Assembly: GCA_961205875.1 (NCBI GenBank)
Contig: OY540812.1
Coordinates: 15,376,001-15,440,000, forward strand
Length of the DNA stretch: 64,000 nt
Direction of reading: 5' to 3'
Origin: Sialis fuliginosa
Taxonomy: Eukaryota; Arthropoda; Insecta; Megaloptera; Sialidae
In this document: piece by piece, positions 50,871 to 62,043 of the stretch
Layout: each line of letters starts with the position of its first letter
Numbering within the stretch: the first letter of the stretch is position 1
The notes under the pieces: generated by a model
Seen by the model: only the letters and a program-made list of their open reading frames with translations
Database searches by the model: none
What the model was told of the DNA's origin: nothing
Position numbers and translations under genes: made by a program

Positions 50871-52650
50871 TAATTTACTACATATCCTCATACGTGGATA
50901 TCATGCATAAAAAGAATAAATTATATACCATGCATTAGAGGGTTAATTAATGCCATAAGACCTTGATGTAACTACATTGTCTTTCTATATTGTAGCTACG
51001 CTACTGTGTTAGAGTACAAAGTTGCGATATACGATATATGTTACATGTGTGGTTCAAGATTTTTTTTTAAATATTTTTTATTTCTTTATGTACTTTTTAT
51101 TCAACTATTGTTAATATATTTTCGATAGGTGTATATATATATAGATTTATTATTCGAGACAAGTTTTTAGTATATTCAAATAAATAGACTATAGAATGCT
51201 ACAATATTTATTTTATAAATGTATTCACCACAAAATATATTATTGCACTAAAGCGAGTTATTATAAATAGAATGAAGTAGATTTCAGAGGAAAAATTATT
51301 TGAAAAATAATGTTTGAAAACTGCTTTTAATGAGATCTCGTATAGATAAATCAATTGATCGCTTAATCAAAGATTGAATAAAGGATAAAATTAGCGGCGA
51401 ATCAGCATAAAAAAGAGATAGAACGAGAAAAAAACATATTTGTGTTTGATTCAATAAAATCGAGAGCTTTTTAGATAAATAACGATTATAAAATTCAAAC
51501 GAAAAAAGGGAAATAAATATACCATCATACTATATAATAAATAAAATATATTTTTCAATGTAAATGTATTATAATTCTTATGATTTCCAATCGTCAAATC
51601 CGAAAAATAGTGTTAAATTAACAATAATATAGTGTGTAGATATTTAAAAGATATTGTCAAAACCAGTTTTATAATAAAAATATTAATAGATCACTGACCC
51701 TGCTTATCTTCAAATTCTTTCTTGGCTCTTTATCAAAAAGTTATAACATCTCTCATTCAGAACTTTTCTTAAAATAGAAGCATTGGTTTATTTTTAAGAA
51801 AATTCATTTAGTCATAAAGAATTCATTCTACTTTTTTATTTTCAGATATTTTAATTTGATATTCATACTTCGTATCAATATATCAAAATATTAGATTATA
51901 CACATTATTGATGTAAACAATATTTCTATATACTAAAATTTTAAGATATTTTAAGTAAAGGTAATTTATACAAAAGTAATTAAATTACATAAAGCTTTTT
52001 ATTTAAAATAAAAGATAGGATGTGTTATAGTTACAAAAGACACGAAATATTAAAGATCTCGTAGAATGTATTACCTACCTATCACATATTATCTTTAAGA
52101 ATAATGTATGTATGTGTAAAAAAAAGCAATATTTTTTTTCGCTCTCATTACGAAATAGTAAGTTAGTTTATGACCTAAAATAAATTCTTGTCGAAAGATT
52201 ACCCTGTAGTTTAAATTTAAAAGGTTCCGCAAGGGGGGTTTCGTTTTCCGTTTAAATAACATTGAAAATTATTTTTTACTACCAAAGTTGGTATTACTGA
52301 TTCATGATAACTAATAAAAAAATTTAAGGACGTCATTTTGTAAAGAATAAAATTATTTTGTAAAAATGCCAGTTATCGGCAGAGTAATTCTTTTTCTAAA
52401 TGCTCAGTAGAAGGGTTATACATTGCTATTTAATTGCTATTTATAGAATATTGACCTTAAAATGCTGATTTTTGTAAAAAAATATTTAAAGCGCTTATAA
52501 GTTTCAAATCATTGCATTTACACAGACCCCCTTTGCGGCACCTCTTAAAATTGAACTACAGGTAATTTTTTGGTGAGGATTTATTTTAGATCACAAACTA
52601 ACTTATTTCATAACAAGAACGAATGTTCATTTTTTGATACACCCTAAATA
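50871..52650. other. AT-rich DNA, no gene seen
   Basis: No inverted ends, tandem units or splice-bounded frames were recognised. Confidence 0.45.
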
Positions 52651-53326
52651 GGGGAAAGTATGGTATATTACACCACTCGCTAAATTGGACCACCCTTATA
52701 TCTCGAGAAGTAGTTTTCTGATTTCTTAAATGGCAACACCGTGCGATAGGCGCCTAACTTTATTGCATATCGGATATATTGTTTTCCTTGACAAGTTGAA
52801 TGTTAGTGTTTTGTTCCCGCAAATGTAAATAAGTGGTTTTTGATGTAATTTTGAGTGATTCGTGCTAAGGGTGTAATTTGTACAAAGGTAAGCATACAGC
52901 ATTTTTAATTTATAGTTTGCAGCAGCAATTTATCAACAATTATCTGTCATGGATTGATTGGCGGCTTTGATAGGTTTTATTTTTTATAATTTTTTTTTCT
53001 CACTTTTCACACTGTTGGTTAAAATGGACCGCACGTAGTTACCATAGCTAGAATCATGAAACTTATACCAATAATTCTGACATATGTGAAGTATTAAACT
53101 CCAAATTAGCAACCCCGTGGTCCAATTTACAGTACTGGTTGGTTAAATTGAAACAAAGCTTCGATCTCACATTTTGTTGACTTTTATCGAGTTTATAATA
53201 ATTACGTTGATTAATACTTAATAAAAACATAATCTATAAACTGCTGTTTCATTTCATAAAAAAATAATTTGTCTAAACCTTAAATATCTTAATTAAAAAA
53301 ATGGTCCAAATTAACCGACTTTCGCC
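52651..53326. mobile_element. Probable MITE with GGGGAAAGT/ACTTTCGCC ends
   Basis: Imperfect inverted ends (TAGGGGAAAGT and TAGGCGAAAGT) with TA borders enclose about 676 bp. Related words recur inside (AAATTGGACCACC, AAATGGACCGCAC, TGGTCCAAATTAACC). A similar lone terminus GGGGAGAGTGGGG lies at 17188. Confidence 0.5.
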
Positions 53327-53496
53327 TATATATTGAATTAAATATTTGATATTTATCTGGTCTCACAATCAGTCTTGTTTCATCCAAATTTAAGTATTTT
53401 CATAGACGATAGTAAACAGAAAAAAGTTTTGAATCGAGCGACGCCGCGCCGCGATGCAGATGTGAAGACTTAATATTCACATAGTAACACATAAAA

Positions 53497-55766
53497 TTAC
53501 AAATCATAATAAACGATGTAATAAGGATAAAATTCATTATCGTAATATTTAACATATACTCTATCAGCTCCAACGGTTGTATCTCCTGTTGTTGGTAATT
53601 CTTGAAAATATGTTCCTTGTTCACAAGAACCAACAATTACGCCAGCGATGATCAAAGCACGATTTCGACCAATGTTTCTGTTACAATACGTATTTGCGTA
53701 TTTTGGTGAATCAGAAAATGAAACACCTCTAAAATAACCAAAACAAAAGGTATAAGTAAATATAATAATATTAACAAATGTTTTTATTATTTATAAATAA
53801 CAGATAGAAATGATTGGTAGGATTGTAGGGATGAAATTTATAATGAAAAAATAATGTAATAAATATTTATAGTAATGAAAAAGTTTTATTACTCATAGAC
53901 ATAGCGAATGGACCAGACATCTGACTCGAGAGCAGAGTCGTATCAAAAGAAAGAGATAGAAACAGGTTTGGAATATACTTGTCCTTTTTTTAAACAGGAG
54001 TGTAACTATTTCATTCTTGGCCCCGAACATTAAAAATATTCATAGATATGTATATATAAAGAGGTGAAAAACAAAAAATAATTAATGTTATAAACAAATT
54101 TTATTAAAAAAAAAAACAATTATTGATTTCTAAATAATATAAGTTTCGAATTTTTTGACCCAATTTTAATATCTTGTTTTTCCTTTTTCGTAGCTTCGTA
54201 ATGTAACCTAATATCAAAAAAAATATTTAAAATTTTGTTAACTAAATCTTGTATGTGCTGTTTGTAAATGCAGCAATCCACATGGGAATTAATTTAAAAT
54301 TATTTTTTATTAATAAATATTTAATATTTTTGGTAGAAAAAATGTTATTTCCCGGAATATCCGTTCATAATTTTGCAAATTTCTATCAGATCAATTGATG
54401 TTTTTTTTTTAAACCTCGGTGAAATATGAACCATTATAGTATGTTTCTTGTTTATATTATTTACTTTTCTAATAAAAAACTTATTGCACAAAAATCACAA
54501 AATAGATATACAATAATATATCTGACAGAAATACTACCCTGAACTGTAGTAAGCTACCAATCAGATTCTTAGAAAAAGAGATAGATACATTCCAAACTAT
54601 ACTGCATCTCTCTCTCACTTTTTGAACAGATGTTACACCATTGTGTTAATACAGAATGCACTGTCCATTCTCTATGTCTATGTTATTACTGATTATAAAC
54701 AGGGAATTGAACTTGAACCCGAACCCGAAACCCGAAATAAGCCGTATTTTTCATTAACTTGAACTCGAACCCGAAACCCGAAAAAATCCGTATTTTTCAT
54801 AACTTGAACCCGAACTGAACCACTATGTTTCAAAGTCAACGAACCTGAATCTGAATCCGAACCTTTTCATGGATAACCGGTAACCATATATTTTTAAAAG
54901 GTTCAATGACTTATTTTTAATATTTTCCTCTAATGATTTTTAAAGAGATTATAAATTGTACTAACTGAAAATCAGTTTGAATTTTATGGTATGATGTGAG
55001 TTATCAAGTCCACTACTAAAATTTACATATTTATTAATTTCTTTTTTAATTCTATAATTGAATTACATTTCAATTTGTAAAAAAAATCTGAAAAGTAGAG
55101 ATTTCAATCTTTAAAATATAATTTTATTCTTGTTCCTTTTTCTAGCCATATTTTAATGGTAATTAATGTTTTTTTTTCTTCAGAAAATGTTTTATTTCTT
55201 AATAAATTTTTTTTTTCCAACAAAATTATTTTCTTTCAATTACAAACTTGAACCCGAACTCGAACTCGACCCTGAACACTGAAGAAATAACGGTTTTTGA
55301 ACTTAAATAGTTTGCACTATGTTGAACCCAAACCTGAACACGAACCAACATATATATTTGAACTCGAACAATAAATAAATTCCAGTTTAAGTCCCTGATT
55401 ATCAACAAATATACAAAAATCTATACCTACTTACTTTCCAAATTTACTACGGGTAGTCAAACGCCAATCTAGATTTGTTTCTGCTATTGAATCAATATTG
55501 GAAGCTGAAGTTACATGGTATAATTCCTTTAATGAACTGTCATTATTACGTGATTGACATTCCATCAGTTTTAGGAAAACTTGTCCCATTAGAAATGGGT
55601 TTTCACAACGAACAATTTTTTTTATACGAACGCCGAATTGTGCCACAATTTCTTGATATTTCTCGTTGCTTGGTGGTAATTCATATAAAACATGTTTCTT
55701 ATACGAATTCAAAGACCAATCTTTTTTAACTATGTGCATTTCTAGGTCAGAATAATAACTCATCAT
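53497..55766 (-). CDS. Small stand-alone PARP-type ADP-ribosyltransferase, copy 2 (two coding exons)
   Basis: The coding exons are 55766-55435 and 53728-53497 (stop TAA), giving 187 residues. The donor GGAAA|GTAAGT, acceptor TTTTAG|AGG and phase 2 are identical to copy 1. Exon 3 lacks its own ATG, so it is easily missed. His84 lies in LYHVTS, Tyr121 in PKYAN, and Val168 (in RVYVKYYDNEFYP) takes the third triad place. The Gly-to-Val change after the catalytic His is shared with copy 1, so it predates the duplication. Exon 3 matches copy 1 at 56 of 76 residues by eye, with the frame and the NIGRNRALIIA and VYVKYYDNEFYP blocks intact, which suggests constraint. An ATG also lies upstream at 55790, but it falls inside the predicted 57-bp first intron. 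The 1706-bp second intron holds two transposons. The role is probably mono-ADP-ribosylation or ADP-ribose signalling; the substrate is unknown. Confidence 0.88.
53894..54682. mobile_element. DNA transposon with CATAGACATAG ends in intron 2 of PARP copy 2
   Basis: The 789-bp element begins CATAGACATAGCGAATGGAC and ends with the inverse (...CTATGTCTATG). It is flanked by a perfect 8-bp duplication TTATTACT (53886-53893 and 54683-54690). A shorter relative lies at 42456-42804. The interior is AT-rich without a long frame, so it is non-autonomous. An 8-bp duplication fits hAT or P-type elements, and the CAT start resembles P-element ends; the superfamily is unresolved. Confidence 0.8.
54700..55397. 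mobile_element. hAT-like non-autonomous element with GAACCCGAA-type internal repeats
   Basis: The 698-bp element starts CAGGGAATTGAACTTG and ends with an inverted CAGGGACTTAAACTGG. The flanking 8-mers ATTATAAA and ATTATCAA match at 7 of 8 positions. Both flanks inside the ends are degenerate arrays of AACCCGAACCCGAA-like hexamers (54710-54870 and 55245-55370). It sits 17 bp from the CATAGACATAG element, in the same PARP intron. Confidence 0.75.
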
Positions 55767-55780
55767 AAAAGCAGAAAATA

Positions 55781-56025
55781 CTGAAATCATTATAGTTATT
55801 AATTGGATAGATATTTCATTAAAAATAGTAAAAATACCTTGATATCAGAGATAAAACTTTCAAAAAATACAAAATTTGAACAACAAAAATCTGATTCTAT
55901 ACAATCACAATATTATATACTACTATCTGACATTTTATAATATTACGATTCAATATCTATGTATGTACACAGTTATATATAGGTATAGAAAAATTATATT
56001 ATCATTTTTTTAAAATATCAACTGA
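55781..56025 (-). promoter_or_regulatory. 5' non-coding exon, first intron and possible initiator of PARP copy 2
   Basis: The donor TCAAG|GTATTT (exon end 55838) and acceptor GATTTCAG|TATTTTC (exon 2 start 55780) define a 57-bp intron matching that of copy 1. Exon 1 carries an in-frame stop just before the junction, so it is untranslated. The shared block TATTTTTATCAGTTG places a candidate initiator at 56025-56020, about 185 nt upstream of the donor. No strong TATA box is visible. Confidence 0.42.
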
Positions 56026-56302
56026 TAAAAATAACATAAATTAAGGTACTGCATTTACAATACAAAAAAGAGTGATGTAATATTAGCATTCGTGAAATTA
56101 TGGTTACCTGAAAGTCCTTCCCCCCAAATGGTTATGAAAAACAGCTCTAATTAAATCTTAAGAGGTTTAACCATATTTATACTTGATATATTTTTAATAA
56201 CATACAAATAACTGTATAAGTGTGAAAAAGTATAAATAGTAATATCTATTATATTTGAACTAGAAGAATTTGCATTTTTAACATAGCTAGCAGTACAAAT
56301 AT

Positions 56303-56663
56303 CTACAATGTAATGAAAGTACCTATACAAAATGTTATTGATAAATTAAATCGTATTATTAATGTATTTTTAATGTCGGGTAACTTGTTCGATCTAAAAT
56401 AATTACTAGTCATGTTTTGTAAACAACAAAGATACCTATAAAAAAGTCCAGAATTCGCTACTGAGGATGATTCAGCTGATGGGCCGCCGATATAGTCACT
56501 GTTCTGATTGATAACACCGAGATGGTAGAAAATTGCTTTGTCCTGGATAAGAATAGAATATGACAAAAATGAAAAATTACAAAAATGACCATTGGACCGT
56601 GCGAGACGAAGGCCGCCAATTGAAGTCACTTTTGACGTCTTTCTGGACCAAAATACGTCCCTG
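56303..56663 (-). pseudogene. Coding-like fragment, perhaps in a hAT-type remnant
   Basis: Read on the minus strand, the segment starts CAGGGACGTATTTTGG, like a hAT end, and then stays open for 108 codons (GGLRLARSNGHFCNFS; NQNSDYIGGPSAESSS). An acceptor-like TTCTTATCCAG occurs in the middle. No transposase motif is recognised and no opposite terminus was found. A host exon upstream of PARP copy 2 is the alternative. Confidence 0.2.
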
Positions 56664-58328
56664 GTATAGCTATAAATCAGGCTTGGATTAAGCTAAATAG
56701 TTTTTATTTTTAGTTCAAAAGGTAGGACTGATCGTTGGTTTATTTATTTTACATTTGTAACCCAAATTTTTTGGAAAATTCTAAGTAATTTGAAAATTGG
56801 CATTTGACACGCATTTATTTAGTCGTTATAAAGTAATAGGAATGTAAAAATATCTGCTAAATGGTTTTTTACGTGGTGACAGATGTCAAAAATCAGTGTT
56901 TTTATAAATATCTCGAAATCTACAAAATTCATCATAAAAATGGATATTTAAAAAAATGAAGATTAGAAAATCTATATACCTACACTTATTTTCTACAGTA
57001 AATAATTTCTACGGAACATAATTATATGATTATAACCATTTTTTCGTGGAATTGAAAGGGACGTTAGGTTAGATATTTTCGATAAATTGTGCTATTGACT
57101 TTCTGCATACCTATTATTATTAATGATCAAATAAAGGAGTACACCAATGTTCAGGCTATTTAGAATTTTTCGAAAGATAAGCTAGAATTATTAATTTGCG
57201 ATTGTAAAATATAAAAGTTATCGGTAGATATCATTATCAACAATTAAAAATACACGTTTTTCAATACACAAAAGAATTTTTGATTATCATTTAAATATTT
57301 AATCGTTGAAATATGTATAATGACGTATATATTATATTTTTAATAATGATTAAAATACAAACATTTTATGACTAAATTGACTTCCCACGTTTATTATATT
57401 TAGTAGTATGACTTACTTAATCATATTATTTATATCAAATACTTGAATTACAATGTTGAATTACACAGGTAACAAAATAATTTTTATTAAAAGAAAATAT
57501 AAAACATTTGAACCATCAATATTAAAAAATTAGAATTAGAAAACGATAATAATCCGTAAAGAAATTATTAGAAATATCCAAGTGACTAATTTTTTTCTGT
57601 TTGGCCAACCCTGCGACAAAACTCGACTGGCCTGTGATGGATCACTTGCGATTATCACAGTGTCTGAGTAAAGGCACGTTGATGAATCTTCCGTAAAATA
57701 ATGATGATAGAAAAATAAATTGTTTTTGCCACCATGTCATCTTTTATGTTTTTATTTATTTATAAGGGAACTTTAAATTAATTAAAACAAAAATGCGCAT
57801 TTCACAAGAAAACAACCAACACAAACAATTAAATTAAGAGTTATCCAGGACTGTTTTTCTTTCGGAGAAAAGAAAACAGGAAATTCCGGGATCTAAAGTA
57901 TATTTCTAATGTTATGTATACTTATATATATAATAGAAGTTATTCTTTGGATGAAGTTTGGAAAGTGTTGTTAAACAACCACAGTACTATTATTGTGTTA
58001 AACAGAAATTTCAAAGTAGCTTAAGTTATACAAACATACATAGATACACATAACGGCTTACGCAAAGAGGTCAGGGTTGATACAAACTTGTTAAATCCGA
58101 TGTAATCACACAGCTCAAAAGTTTCCAGTTCTACTGGGACTATATATCAAAATAGATTAAACTCAAAGAACAATGTAAAACTACATATTTTAAAGAAATA
58201 TTTCTCGTTGTGAAATAAAAACCAACATAGAATATTAATTTTTGATATTTATCATTTAAAGATGGCAAAAGGTCATCGATGCAAACGGAGATTATTTCGC
58301 TGATTAATATCTTCTTTTAAATATATAA
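56664..58328. other. AT-rich DNA, no gene seen
   Basis: A slightly GC-richer part at 57600-57680 has no recognisable content. Confidence 0.45.
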
Positions 58329-58883
58329 GGTAGTGGTACCAGTCTTGGCAAGGACCTCAGTAATGGCAAATTTTTAATTAATTGTACTGAATTAGAAATA
58401 TGTGTTGATATTTGATTACTACCATTTCTAAATATTAATCTATATACATTTAACTGACAGCGTGATTTGATGACAATCATAGGTGTCAAAATGGTGAACA
58501 TTTAAACTAATTATTAGTATAATTTATTTATTAATTATTCTATTATCATAGCAACTGCTTTACATTGTTTCAAATTTGACGATTCCTTCTTTTATATCTT
58601 TTGTGTCGTAGTACTTATCATTTTGTAATCATTAGCAAGTGTCCATGACTGCGTGCTCATTACTGGTTTTACTTTATCCATTACTGAAGAAAAAACATGA
58701 ACAAAATAAAAGGCTCTCATTTAAAAAACAAAGTATATTTGCGGACTTTGGTAATTAAATTTATTAAATAAGGAGTGACTTGTTTTATTAGTAACATGAG
58801 TTCACGAGAATTACAAAAAACAAGCCCATTAATAAAAAAAAAGAAAACTTGCTCTTATAGCGGTCATAACTGGTGCTTTTACC
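58329..58883. mobile_element. GGTACTGG-ended non-autonomous element, diverged copy
   Basis: The 555-bp element has a left end GGTAGTGGTACCAGTCTTGG and a right inverse end GGTAAAAGCACCAGTTATG. It is colinear with the 8.34-kb copy. No coding frame was found. Confidence 0.75.
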
Positions 58884-59932
58884 ATGTTAAATTATGCAAA
58901 AAAAAGCCCAGAACTTTTTTGCACACCTGAATTTATAACCGATCTGGTATCAAAAATAACGGGTTAGGTTTTAGGTTATTTAAATAAAAGATACAATACT
59001 TTAATGTTTAATGAATACGAAATAAACAACATAATACATTAAGTAAGTTGGTGACATTTTTTAATCTCTAATTTGTATTATAGTCATCCAAGATTATTTA
59101 TTAATACGAGTTTTGTCATTTTTATGATATTCATCATTTAAAATGAATTAATTTCAACTAAAACCTATACAACCACACAATGCGTAATCACAAGTAGGCC
59201 ATAAAAACCGAAATATTGGTTTGCATTCTCTCGCAAACGATATAGCAGCGATTTGAAACTCGTATAACATAACAATAACACTGCATAAATATTTCATGAT
59301 TGAATAGACTTCTGAATCAAAAACGTTGCAACCAAATAATGTTTCGCATTTCATTCGATATAATAAATTATGCAAGTCAATGAATAGAAGAGTATAAACA
59401 TTGTTGGAACCAACAGTAGATAGACGGCCTGGAATAATAATGCCCCCGGAATTATGTGAAATATATTCCGAGACTATCATATTCCGGGAACGGTTATAGT
59501 TATCTGATTTTTTGTTGTGCTCGCTCCGAGCGGCAATCGAAATAAAAGGGAAGGATATACTGTGTTTGCGTTCCGAAGAGCCAATTCACACGGGGAGATT
59601 CTTTAATAATAATAACATCTGTATTATATTATAGTTCGGCTCGCACTGCATATAAAGTAATCTTAATAGTGATAACAGGAAGCGTCCATTGATTACGTAC
59701 GGATAATTTTCTAAATTCTCGATCCTCCCCCTCGTATAAATTTTTTTAGGTTCCATTTGTTCCTTTTTAAGTTTCCGTAGAAAACTAGGAAACCTTATAA
59801 TTTCGCCATGTCCGTCCGTCCGTCCTCAAAAATTTTAGACCATTTAAGATGAAATTTGGTATACGGACGAAGACTGAAAACCCAAAAACAGAAATGATAA
59901 GATTTTTGAAAAAAAATTTTTTTTGGACCCCC

Positions 59933-60480
59933 TTTCCATAGACTGAAATGTATATTCAAAAAAAAACTTTCACTTAATCCATTAAGTAGGGTGTCTTTAG
60001 ATAGGTATTCTAAAATGCAATAAAAAATGTTGTATGGCATTTTGATTTTAACCCTTCAGTCACGATATATTTGCGTTCAAAGTCGTGATCAGAGCGTCCC
60101 CTCCTTCTATTTTTTAAACTATTAAAATAAAAAATCTGAACAAATTCAAGAATATAGTTTTTAATTAGTACTTCGAATGCAAATTATAACGAACACTGTC
60201 AAAATTATTTTGGACCTCTTCCCATAGACTGAAAATTTTACTCAATTTTTTTTTCACTTACCCTATTGAGTGGGGTATCTTTAGATAGGTCTCCTAAAAT
60301 GCAACAAAAAAAGTTATATGACCTTTTTAATTTTAACCCTTTAGTCACGATATATTTGCATTTAAATGTCGTTATCAGAGCGTTCCCTCTCCCCTTCTAC
60401 TTTCTAAACTATCGATGCAAAAAATCTAAAAAAAATCCAGAATGTAGCTTTTAGTTAGTAATTTCTAACGAACACTGTAG
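59933..60480. repeat. Tandem duplication, two ~277-bp units, shared with the 45.6-kb hAT element
   Basis: Each unit begins TTGGACC, then (T)CCATAGACTGAAA, and contains TTTAGATAGGT, TTTTAACCCTT(C/T)AGTCACGA and TTATAACGAACACTG or close variants. A third homologous unit lies in the hAT element at 45683-45960. Confidence 0.7.
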
Positions 60481-60639
60481 CTAGAATAGTTTATAAAAAA
60501 AATTGAAATAACTCTTGTTTATAAATCGTAATGACTACGGAAACCTATCATGTGCGTACCCAACACGCATTATTATATAATAGTATTAGAAAAGTACATT
60601 TATTTTAAAAAATATTGGACTTAATTATCTGAAAAAGTA

Positions 60640-60675
60640 TTTTCAACAGTCGAAACTGGTTTCGACTGTTGAAAA
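60640..60675. repeat. Perfect 36-bp palindrome
   Basis: TTTTCAACAGTCGAAAC and its exact inverse are separated by TG, giving a 17-bp stem. It lies inside the 59.7-60.8 kb element. Confidence 0.9.
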
Positions 60676-60806
60676 CATGTAATTATAAAAAAAAACATAT
60701 ATGTTACATTTTTGACCCCCTCACCTTTCTCTACGTAAGGATGAGTAAGATTTTGCAGACTTACCCCCCCCCCCCCAAAAAAAGTTTTACGTAATCAATG
60801 GACGCT

Positions 60807-61914
60807 CATAATAATATTTTGATGAAGATACCTTTGTATTTTGTTTCGTGCAACTTGAGTCTACACTAAAAAATTTTTACCAATGTATAATTGTTATATT
60901 GTTGGTACTTGTGTATAGAATTTGACAATAAACTGTCCACTGATTTCCAAAAATGTATTGCCATCATTAAAAAATATCAAAAAAATAGAAAATGAATGCC
61001 TTTTGTACATCAGACTTACCTCTTTGATTTTTTATCACTGTATGATCATTTTTGACCGAGTTATTTAAAGATTAGCTTGATTTAAAATTGTATCAGGACA
61101 TTTGTGTTTAGCAAAAAAATAGATTTCTAACGATGTGCAAAAATGACAGTGTTATTAAAAAATGTAATTTATTATGTCATCTAAACGCGACAAAAAAACA
61201 TATCTTTAAAAACAGGTAAAAAACCATGAAAAATAGTTAAAAAAAATATTTTATTAAATATACAGGTGTACTCAGGTATTAAAGTAAGAAATTGGATTAA
61301 ACAGTTTTAGATTCTGAATAAATAAACATATCAAACCTGTATGTATTTATTTTGTACAAGTGTCTACTGAGAAACCGATCCTGTGAAAGGACATTGAAGA
61401 AAGAGGTATAATGCGGTACGCCGACCGGATTGTTTTGCCTTTTGGTTAAATTATCACATATTTCACGGTATAGATTCTTTTTTGTTACTTTTATCATCGA
61501 ATTGGAAATTTTCCAAAGTTCAAATCAACTAAGATGATGAATGGAAGCTGTATAGGTATATAGTAGTATATACGTTTATAAAATGTATGTATATGAGAGA
61601 AAGTTGTTTCACAGAAATTGGAAAATAAAAAAGTAAATTTATAAATGGATCATAGCAAAAAACATACATAAACGATTATATCTCAGACGATTTTTACATG
61701 GAAAAATGATATTGCACAAATAAATTAACATTTATGTGAGTTTTTTTTTAAAGAAAATATACTTATTTAGTATCTACTTAAATATTATTTTCTTCTGGTG
61801 GGTTGAAAACGCTAAAATAATCGATACGAAATGAAACATAAACCATGTTTCATGGTTAGTAAACGAGCGATTAATCAACAATGAATATTTTTAATTTTTA
61901 CAATCCATTTTTAC
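60807..61914. other. AT-rich DNA, no gene seen
   Basis: Only short frames without motifs. Confidence 0.45.
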
Positions 61915-62040
61915 ATGTTTGTTGCGTCAAAACTCAGCGCCGTTTTGACGCAGATAACATGTTACTTGTATTGAATCACATATTATAGATTTGTAAGGTT
62001 GAAGCGATGACGAAGACCGTTTCTGTAAAGTGCCAAGGCT
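61915..62040. mobile_element. Partial copy of the AGCCTTGG MITE
   Basis: The right end (ACCGTTTCTGTAAAGTGCC...GGCT, then TAA) matches the 19.87-kb MITE, as does an internal stretch (GAATCACATATTATAGATTTG in similar form). The left terminus is absent, and GCGTCAAAA/TTTTGACGC forms a small hairpin in its place. Confidence 0.6.
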
Positions 62041-62043
62041 TAA

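Larger units (their letters stand above)
59681..60806. mobile_element. 1.1-kb element with AGCGTCCATTGATTACGTA ends
   Basis: The left AGCGTCCATTGATTACGTA and right inverse AGCGTCCATTGATTACGTA are perfect inverted ends followed by C/G-rich tracts (59720; 60764-60776). The interior contains two direct ~277-bp units (59933-60209, 60210-60480). No clear TSD was found. Confidence 0.72.

Noticed and set aside
59154-59480. 108-codon minus-strand frame
   Set aside because: No recognisable motif, no splice-bounded structure and no supporting context; it fits chance.
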